Of a stretch of 64,000 nt of DNA, positions 57,098 through 64,000 are shown piece by piece (positions within the stretch are counted from its first letter, which is position 1; the number at the start of each line of letters is the position of its first letter). Location: contig NC_080179.1 of assembly GCF_950295315.1 (NCBI RefSeq), positions 70,306,615 through 70,370,614 of the forward strand. Direction: 5' to 3'. This DNA comes from Erinaceus europaeus. Lineage: Eukaryota; Chordata; Mammalia; Eulipotyphla; Erinaceidae. The position numbers were made by a program, and so were the translations under genes. The notes beneath the pieces are model-generated. The model was not told where the DNA came from. It made no database searches and saw nothing but the letters and a program-made list of their open reading frames with translations.

Positions 57098-57301
57098 TCA
57101 CACGGTTTCATGAGTCTGTTCTTCAAAGTAGGCCACGTAAGGCTGACATAAAGAACATTTGACGACATCCACTTCTCCCCCTCCATTCTTCTTCCGTTGG
57201 AAGTGAACGCTAACCAAATCCTCAACAAGTTCTTCATCCTGGATCTGTGCTCTGTCTAGGCCCATGAGAAGCACTGTTCTCCTAGATACTCCTGAAAATG
57301 C
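57098..57301 (-). CDS. NMI: NMI, last coding exon
   Basis: 204 bases, 67 residues plus TGA. The acceptor 'tttcctttgcag' precedes GCATTTTCAGG at 57301; phase 0 matches the previous exon. It encodes the end of the second NID (Nmi/IFP35) domain: AFSGVSRRTVLLMGLD, DEELVEDLVSVHFQR, NGGGEVDVVKCSL and PYVAYFEE. NMI is an interferon-induced cytoplasmic scaffold that binds STATs, MYC-family proteins and IFI35, and can be released as a danger signal (family knowledge). Human NMI, as I recall it, ends at FEE. Here the frame continues QTHETV before the stop, so the hedgehog-like protein would be six residues longer. Confidence 0.93.
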   Translation of the reverse strand, partial: AFSGVSRRTVLLMGLDRAQIQDEELVEDLVSVHFQRKKNGGGEVDVVKCSLCQPYVAYFEEQTHETV

Positions 57302-57682
57302 CTGCAAAGGAAAGGTAAACAGATGAGTAGAACAGTGAAGGCCTTGAGCTGCACTTCACGTTTATATATTCTGCTAGGTAGAACTTCAGAGAGATGCGAT
57401 GTTACACAAAGACTTTTCAGGCCAAAGGATATTATAGTTTAAAAAAAAAAAAATGACAGAGCTCACAGTGATGTTACTGAGACAAGCAAGGGAAGGGGTA
57501 ACTTCTCAAACCAAACTCTCCTGCTGTGATCAAAGTGGCTTTGGTCCAAGGCCTCAAAATGTGCTTCTCCACAGGAGTCTGCCAATCACCAAAACAAGCT
57601 GCACTCTCCTTATACAAGCAGGGGGAGAGGGGGAGATAGCCTGTTCAGCTTGTTGCTATGAGTTCCTATGGAAAAGTTAACA

Positions 57683-58130
57683 ACTGGAAACCAGGTGGTT
57701 GGCACACCTGGTTGAGCGCACATGTTACAATGTGCAAGGATCCGGTTCAAGCCACCAGTCCCCACCTGCAGGGGGAAAGCTCTCCCAAGTGGTGAAGCAA
57801 TGTTGAAGGTGGGTCTCCCCATTCCCTCCTGTCCCCCCCCTCTCTTTTTTATCTTTATTTATTTATTGGATAGACACAGCCAGAAATGGAGATGGAAGAG
57901 GTTGATAAAGAGACAGAGAGACACTTGCAGCCCTGCTTCGCCACTCAAAGCTTTTCCCCTGCGGGTGGGGACCAGGGACTTAAACCTGGATCCTTGCGCA
58001 CTGTAATGTGTGTGCTTAACCAGGTGTGCCACCAGTTGGCCGCCTCTTCTATCCCTCTCTGTCACCCCCTTCCCTCGTGATTTCTGGCTATTTTTAGCCA
58101 ATAAGTAAATAAAGATAATTAAAAATTAAA
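57683..58130 (+). mobile_element. SINE B with a second SINE B nested inside
   Basis: The outer plus-strand copy (57683-57845 and about 58043-58130; head TGGCACACCTGG, tail AATAAGTAAATAAAG) is split in its CT-rich body by a reverse-strand SINE B at about 57846-58042. In the last NMI intron. Confidence 0.85.
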
Positions 58131-58552
58131 AGGAAAAGTAAAAAACTGTATAGAAGGATAAGCATGCTAGTACTCAGGGCCGGTCTTTCATGGACGGGAG
58201 TCCAGCTGGGTCTGCTGGCATATAAACACTGCTTCCTGCAGTAAAAAACCTCAGTGTGTCCCATCTCTTTGCTTGAGCATCGGGTAACATTCCGGTAAAA
58301 GCAGCAATGGAAGTCAACTATAGGCACAGAAATACCAATGACAGAAAGGGAAAGAGGCAGGCGGAAGGGGAAGGATTTGGTAACCAGATCAGTGGTGGAG
58401 ATGAAACAAAATGATGTGCTAAGCAAGAGCTCTAGGGCCAGCAAAATAGCTTACCTGGATAGCTTGCTGCCTTGCCATGCACAAACCCCAGGTTTGAGAC
58501 TATCCCCTCCACACTGTAGGGACTTTCACTGCTCTGGCATCTCTCTCTCTCT

Positions 58553-59935
58553 GTGTCTTTCTCTCCCTCTCCCTCCCCTCTCCCTCTCCCTCTCCCTCTT
58601 CCCTCTCCCTCTCCCTCTTCCCTCTCCCTCTCCCTCTCCCTCTCCCCTCTCCCCTCTCCCCTCTCCCCTCTCCCCTCTCCCCTCTCCCCTCTCCCCTCTC
58701 CCCTCTCCCCTCTCCCCTCTCCCCTCTCCCCTCTCCCTCTCCCTCTCCCTCTTGCCTCTTGCCTCTCCCTCTTCCCTCTCCCTCTCCCCTCTCCTCCCCT
58801 CTCCCCTCTCCCTCTCCCTCTTCCCTCTCCCTCTTCCCTCTCCCTCTCCCTCTCCCTCTCCCTCTCCCTCTTCCTCTCCCCTCTCCCCTCTCCCCTCTCC
58901 CTCTCCCTCTCCCTCTCCCTCTTCCCTCTCCCTCTTCCCTCTCCCTCTCCCTCTCCCTCTCCCTCTCCCTCTCCCTCTTCCCTCTCCCTCTTCCCTCTTC
59001 CCTCTCCCTCTCCCTCTCCCTCTCCCTCTCCCCTCTCCCTCTCCCTCTCCCTCTCCCTCTCCCTCTCCCTCTCCCTCTCCCTCTTCCCTCTCCCTCTCCC
59101 TCTCCCTCTTCCCTCTTCCCTCTCCCTCTCCCTCTCCCTCTCCCCTCTCCCTCTCCCTCTTCCCTCTCCCTCTTCCCTCTCCCTCTCCCTCTCCCCTCTC
59201 CCTCTCCCTCTCCCTCTCCCTCTCCCTCTTCCCTCTTCCCTCTTCCCTCTCCCTCTCCCTCTTCCCTCTCCCTCTCCCTCTCCCTCTCCCTCTCCCTCTC
59301 CCCTCTCCCTCTCCCTCTCCCTCTCCCTCTCCCTCTTCCCTCTTCCCTCTTCCCTCTCCCTCTCCCTCTTCCCTCTCCCTCTCCCTCTCCCTCTCCCTCT
59401 TCCCTCTTCCCTCTCCCTCTCCCTCTCCCTCTCCCTCTCCCTCTTCCCTCTCCCTCTCCCTCTCCCTCTCCCTCTCCCCTCTCCCTCTCCCTCTTCCCTC
59501 TCCCTCTCCCTCTCCCTCTCCCTCTCCCCTCTCCCTCTCCCTCTCCCTCTTCCCTCTTCCCTCTTCCCTCTCCCTCTCCCTCTTCCCTCTCCCTCTCCCT
59601 CTCCCTCTCCCTCTTCCCTCTTCCCTCTCCCTCTCCCTCTCCCTCTTCCCTCTTCCCTCTCCCTCTCCCTCTCCCTCTTCCCTCTTCCCTCTCCCTCTCC
59701 CTCTCCCTCTCCCTCTCCCCTCTCCCCTCTCCCCTCTCCCTCTCCCTCTCCCTCTTCCCTCTTCCCTCTTCCCTCTCCCTCTCCCTCTTCCCTCTCCCTC
59801 TCCCTCTCCCTCTCCCTCTCCCTCTCCCCTCTCCCTCTCCCTCTCCCTCTCCCCTCTCACTCTCTCTCTCTTCCCTCTCCCTCTTCACTCTCCCTCTCCC
59901 TCTTCCCTCTCTCTCTCTCCCTGTCCCTCTCTGTC
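58553..59935. repeat. CCCTCT/CCCCTCT/CCCTCTT array (about 1.4 kb)
   Basis: Irregular mixture of 6- and 7-base units, with a block of about 15 CCCCTCT units at 58640-58735. In the NMI transcript (minus strand) it reads as GGGAGA repeats. It produces very long open frames on both strands that are artefacts of a stop-free repeat. Bases 59950-60460 nearby contain no exon. Confidence 0.97.
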
Positions 59936-60459
59936 TCTCTCGGTTTCTGAAGAAAGCATCCTGGACACAACAACAACAAAAATAAGAGCTCTAGCTTCCA
60001 AGTTGATGAACTACTTCGATGGCAGTACCATTTACTCCTTGAGGAAAAAAAGGAAGTGGAATTAGGGAAAAGATAATGAGTTCAGAGGAAAAAAACCTCT
60101 CTTTATCCACTTTATGAGAGATCGAGTCACCACTCTGATGCATGTAGCACCAGAGGTCAAACTCGGAGTCTCACACATGCACAGAACATGCTCTCCACTC
60201 AAGCACCTCCATGGCCCCAGAAAGAATCGGGGGGGGGGGGGTGGTGTTGCTTATTTGTTGCAAGTATTAATTTTAGGGGGGTGGGGAGGAAATTTAATTT
60301 TAATATCCAATAATAGACACATGAAAAAAATGTAGCTATGCCTCCACAAATAAGAATAATGACTGCACCATTACTTGAGAAATTCCTACTTGAAATGTTA
60401 AGTAATGAATTAAATAAGGTGCAATTTTACACTGAAATACTCTTTAATAAGATAAACTC

Positions 60460-60600
60460 AAGAGCCAGGTAAATAGCAAGTGGTTATGCAAAGATTTCTA
60501 TGCCAAAAGTTCTGAGAAGGCTCTGAGGTCCAAGGTTAAATCCCCAGTACCACCATCAACCAGAGACAAGCAATTCTCTGGTAAAAAAATAAAGAAAAGT
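60460..60600 (+). mobile_element. SINE D
   Basis: Diverged: 'aagtggttatgcaaagattt', 'aaatccccagtaccaccatc', 'attctctggt', poly(A). Confidence 0.75.
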
Positions 60601-60698
60601 AAAAATTATTCTTCACAAAGCAGATATGAAGAGCTTATTTTAATGACCTTGATGACAAAATGCAAACTATAATCACAGTTATAAGAATCACAACTTTT

Positions 60699-60870
60699 AG
60701 GGCCAGGCAGTGATGCACCAAGATAAGACACACATTACATTACAGAAGGACCTTGGGCTCAGGCCCCTGAAGCAGGGCTGCAGGTGTCTCTCTGTCTCTT
60801 TCCCTCGCTATCCCCCTGACACCCTTCTCAATTCCTCTCTGTAAATAATAAAATTTATAATAAAAATAAT
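60699..60870 (+). mobile_element. SINE B with internal deletion and target-site duplication
   Basis: The head and box B are followed directly by 'ctgaagcagggctgcaggtg', lacking the central segment. Flanked by AATCACAACTTTT at 60686-60698 and 60871-60883. It sits 65 bases from the NMI exon donor. Confidence 0.9.
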
Positions 60871-60947
60871 AATCACAACTTTTTTCTTTTGTGTGAAGTA
60901 GGGTCAGGCAGTAAGTTCCCAGAATGAAAGAAATGAGATGAGTTTAC

Positions 60948-61054
60948 CTGAAACTTTTTCAAGTATGTTTCCACATGTGGCGACACCATAACTCTGTAGC
61001 ATTTCTCATTTATATAAAGAGGAAAGTCTTTCTTTTTCAAAATCCTGTCAACAA
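60948..61054 (-). CDS. NMI: NMI, penultimate coding exon
   Basis: 107 bases. The acceptor 'tttgcttctag' precedes TTGTTGAC at 61054; the donor TTTCAG/gtaaactc is at 60948/60947. It starts two bases into place (phase 1) and ends in phase 0. It encodes [29 protein letters not shown] and TYLKKFQ, aligning with the human segment around ILKKKEYPLYIN. It belongs to the region linking the two NID domains. Upstream exons were searched for between 61055 and 64000 and not found, so they should lie beyond the window. Confidence 0.94.
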
Positions 61055-61299
61055 CTAGAAGCAAATAAAAGAAATAATTACTCTTTTTCATATCATAGAC
61101 ATGTTAACGAATGGTGCAACTTCAAAACAGAACAATAACACAATAAACAGTAATCTCATGATCTTGTAAACAATTACTAAATCACTAACAAACTTTTTAA
61201 AAAATCAGTAAATAAAGTAATTTTAAGAAATTCTAACAGTTCATTTGGTGGAGAATGTGATGACTCACATATGTTCTATGTATAGAATCCAAACTATCT

Positions 61300-61424
61300 C
61301 TAAGACGTTATGAGAAATACAGTGATAATTTGGAGAGAGAGGGTTATGGGGAGGTAGTTACGCAGAACTTTGGTGTTACTTATGGTGTGGTACTCTATCC
61401 CTGTAATCTTAAAATATTTTAAAC
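61300..61424 (+). mobile_element. Family C terminal fragment, interrupted by SINE A
   Basis: 'ctaagacgttatgagaaata' to 'atccctgtaatctt'. The tail 'ccattattaaatcac' continues after the SINE at about 61720. Confidence 0.55.
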
Positions 61425-61690
61425 CGGGAGTCGGGACAGCGGGCTAAGCGCAGGTGGCGCAAAGCACAAAGACCGGCATAAGGATCCCGGTTCGAACCCC
61501 GGCTCCCCACCTGCAGGGGAGTCGCTTCACAGGCGGTGAAGCAGGTCTGCAGGTGTCTATCTTTCTCTCCTCCTCTCTGTCTTCCCCTCCCTCTCTCCAT
61601 TTCTCTCTGTCCTATCCAACAACAACAACAACAATAATAACTACAACAATAAAACAATAAGGGCAACAAAAGGGAAAAAATAAATAAAAT
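61425..61690 (+). mobile_element. SINE A
   Basis: Head slightly shortened ('gggagtcgggacagcgggct'), box B GGTTCGAACCC, CAA-rich tail, (TA)n at 61697-61708. Confidence 0.9.
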
Positions 61691-61894
61691 AAAAAATATA
61701 TATATATATTTAAAACCATTATTAAATCACACATACACACATTATACTATATTTAGTATAGTGTGTTATAGTATATTATTAATTATATATAATTCAATAA
61801 ATTTAAAAATAATGTGGAAGTGCTTCAAAAAAATTAAGCATAGGATGATCTCACAATTCCACTTCTAGTTATATACCCAAAATAACTGAAAGTA

Positions 61895-62080
61895 GGGAGT
61901 TGCTTCACAGACGGTGAAGCAGGTCTGTAGGTGTCTTTCTCTCCCTGTCTCTGTCTTCCCCTCCTCTCTCCATTTCTCTCTGTCCTATCCAACAACGATG
62001 ACATCAATAACAACAACAATCATAACTATAACAACAAAACAACAAGGGCAACAAAAGAGAACATAAATAAATAAATATTT
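61895..62080 (+). mobile_element. SINE A, 5'-truncated
   Basis: Begins in the body at 'gagttgcttcacagacggtg' and runs to an AATAAATAAATA tail; lacks both tRNA-like boxes. Bases 62090-62490 hold no NMI exon. Confidence 0.8.
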
Positions 62081-62505
62081 AAAAAAGAAAAAAACATTAA
62101 AAAAATTAAAATATGAATTTATGATTATGGAAATTTCACCAAGTTTTTGTCCACCTTTAAGACTCTATATTAAGAAGTCATCTACTACTGTTTCCTTTGA
62201 GCTCCAACTAATCCACTCAACTGGTATATGTACTAATGGTCACCTAAAGGTCAAGGTCAAGAATGGCTATGTTCACAGGGGAATGAGAGATTATGCCCAT
62301 CTGTCAGCAACTGCACTATAATACTTTAACAAACCAATAAAATTATGTAAAAATGTATATATTGGTATGTTTGGGTATGCCTAGAAAATCTTTTAGAAAT
62401 AATCTCAATGAATCATAATTAACAGTAAGAAAAAAAGAAAAATTAGAGAAACTGCTTTGCTTAAACTACACAAATTCTTATTTGTATCATTTTTGACTAG
62501 TTTTT

Positions 62506-62787
62506 TTTTAATATTTAATATTTCCTTTTTGTTGCCCTTGTTTTTATTGTTGTTGTAGTTATTATTGTTGTTGACGTCGTTGTGGTTAGATAGGACAGAG
62601 AGAAATGGAGAGAGGAGGGGAAGACAGAGACAGGGAGAGAAAGATAGACACCTGCAGACCTGCTTCACCGCTTGTGAAGGGACTCCCCTGCAGGTGGGGA
62701 GCCAGGGGCTCGAACCGGGATCCTTCAGCCGGTCCTTGTGCTTTGTGCCACGTGCGCTTAACTCAGCTGTACTACCGCCGGACTCCC
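62506..62787 (-). mobile_element. SINE A with perfect target-site duplication
   Basis: Reverse strand; inverted box B GGGCTCGAACC, head 'ctaccgccggactccc'. Flanked by TTTTGACTAGTTTTT at 62491-62505 and 62788-62802. Confidence 0.95.
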
Positions 62788-63019
62788 TTTTGACTAGTTT
62801 TTAAAAGCATTTATTATATTGTTATGAACCAAAAAAACTAGGCAGTATTTTTTAATTGTACACTATGGTTGGATTTCTACACCTGTATAACCTCAGAAGA
62901 AACCAAGGAACTATACTAAATAGAGCAAGAGACTTTATACTGAGTAGTTTACTGAGACTAGCTTGAACAGATTCACAAAATCAACTGTAGAATTTTCGAC
63001 TTTTAAAAAGAGATTAATC

Positions 63020-63420
63020 TATGTATTATCCTGAGAGAAAACAGAGCATCAGAGAACCAGAGGAGAGAACCAGAGCATCACTCTGGTACATACACTGCCA
63101 GGGATCCAATTTGGAAACAAACATACGCTCATTCGGCAATGACCCAGCCACCTCATCCTCTCCTGGGTCACAGTCTGCTGTGCTGTGCTGTGCTGTGCTT
63201 GACTTTGAGGTTATCACTGGGGCTTGGTGCCTACACTATTCCAACATTCCCAGAGGTCTTTTTCTTTCTTTTTTTTTTTTTTATAAGAATAAGAGACAGA
63301 GAGGAAAAAGAGAAAGAGAGAGAGAGAGAGAAAGAGACAGGGAAAAGGGGAGAAATCTACAACACTGTTTGACCTATTCAAGCATAGGCCAGGGTACTTA
63401 TGCATGATAGCACACAAGTT
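63020..63420. other. Degenerate SINE pieces in an NMI intron
   Basis: GA-rich tract at 63290-63350 and SINE-like ends. A short (TGTGC)n run lies at 63177-63197. No exon. Confidence 0.4.
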
Positions 63421-63648
63421 CTATTTGGGGTACCACTGACTGGTCCTGAGTCTTCTATTGTTAATCGCAAGAATGTAAACCTCCATTCCATTAGATGATC
63501 TGATAAGACTCCATGCCTAACCAAAAGGGGAGCAGACAGCTATTTTTTCTTTGTAGTTACCCCAATTATCATCCCTGGAATCAATGCCCTTTCCCTAAGA
63601 GACTCTTGTTAGTCATAACAGGTGAAATTGGAGAGATAGTTACATATA

Positions 63649-63651
<3 letters not shown>

Positions 63652-63696
<45 letters not shown>
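63652..63696. repeat. (TA)n microsatellite
   Basis: Pure TA run. Confidence 0.95.
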
Positions 63697-63698
<2 letters not shown>

Positions 63699-63819
63699 CA
63701 ATTGTTCTGTCTTACCCCTCTAACCTTATAATCTTGTAAAACATTACTAAGTCACTAACAAATACACAGATTTCAATAAACTTTCAGGAATGGGAGAGCA
63801 TATTTTAAGTGGTAGAATA

Positions 63820-64000
63820 CTATTTTATTATTTTATTTATTATTTATTGGATAGAGACAGAGAGAAATGGAGATGGAAGGGGGAGATAAAGAGCAAAAGA
63901 GAAAGAAGGACATCTGCTTCACCACTCCTGAAGTTTCCCCTTACTGGTGGAGACCGGGGAATTGAACCTGGATCCTTGCACACGGCTATGTGTACACTCA
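63820..64000 (-). mobile_element. SINE B, cut by the window end
   Basis: Reverse strand: 'tatttattggatagagacag', 'gcttcaccactcctgaagtt', inverted box B 'gaattgaacctgg'. The head is beyond base 64000. Confidence 0.85.

Noticed and set aside
58338..60065. Very long open frames (up to 575 codons) on both strands
   Set aside because: They are made of the CCCTCT-type repeat, which contains no stop codon in any frame. Composition is almost only Ser/Pro/Leu/Phe or Glu/Gly/Arg, with no splice or start support.

Overview
This is a window of mammalian nuclear DNA. It is intron-rich, AT-leaning and packed with poly(A)-terminated retroposons. The dominant SINEs are tRNA-derived and very numerous: box A TAGCGCAGCGG or TGGCGCACCTGG, box B GGTTCGAGCCC or GGTTCAAGCCC, and a CT-rich body. 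From memory they resemble hedgehog (Erinaceidae, ERI-type) SINEs, so the best guess is Erinaceus europaeus or a close relative. That is inference; no database was searched.

Only two host protein-coding genes are present, both on the minus strand. RBM43 is complete: a start-codon exon in a CpG island (54547-54549), then coding exons at 48224-48434, 45237-45325 and 43009-43764. Spliced, these give 352 residues with consistent phase at every junction. NMI contributes its last two coding exons, 60948-61054 and 57098-57301; its other exons lie beyond base 64000. The order NMI-RBM43 with shared orientation matches the human 2q23.3 interval. Bases 1-42000 correspond to the gene-poor flank downstream of RBM43 and hold no host gene except a processed RPL12 pseudogene (30300-31401) split by later insertions.

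The rest is mobile DNA. A nearly full-length L1 (11260-17124, minus) sits inside an older L1 and has a 15-bp target-site duplication. Many 5'-truncated L1 pieces are scattered about. Three related tRNA-SINE groups, called A, B and D here, occur throughout. An unclassified poly(A)-tailed family of about 1.2 kb, called C here, recurs at least fifteen times. Two short copies of a non-L1, RTE-like LINE 3' end (32419-32533 and 41533-41702) are about 97% identical to each other and have exact target-site duplications. An approximately 1.4-kb CCCTCT/CCCCTCT array fills part of the last NMI intron, and a 200-base assembly gap lies in RBM43 intron 3.

Functionally, RBM43 (RRM-type RNA-binding protein) and NMI (interferon-induced signalling scaffold) share a recognisable fold signature. 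They look like old tandem relatives. Nothing prokaryotic, no CRISPR array and no RNA gene other than SINE-embedded tRNA relics was seen.
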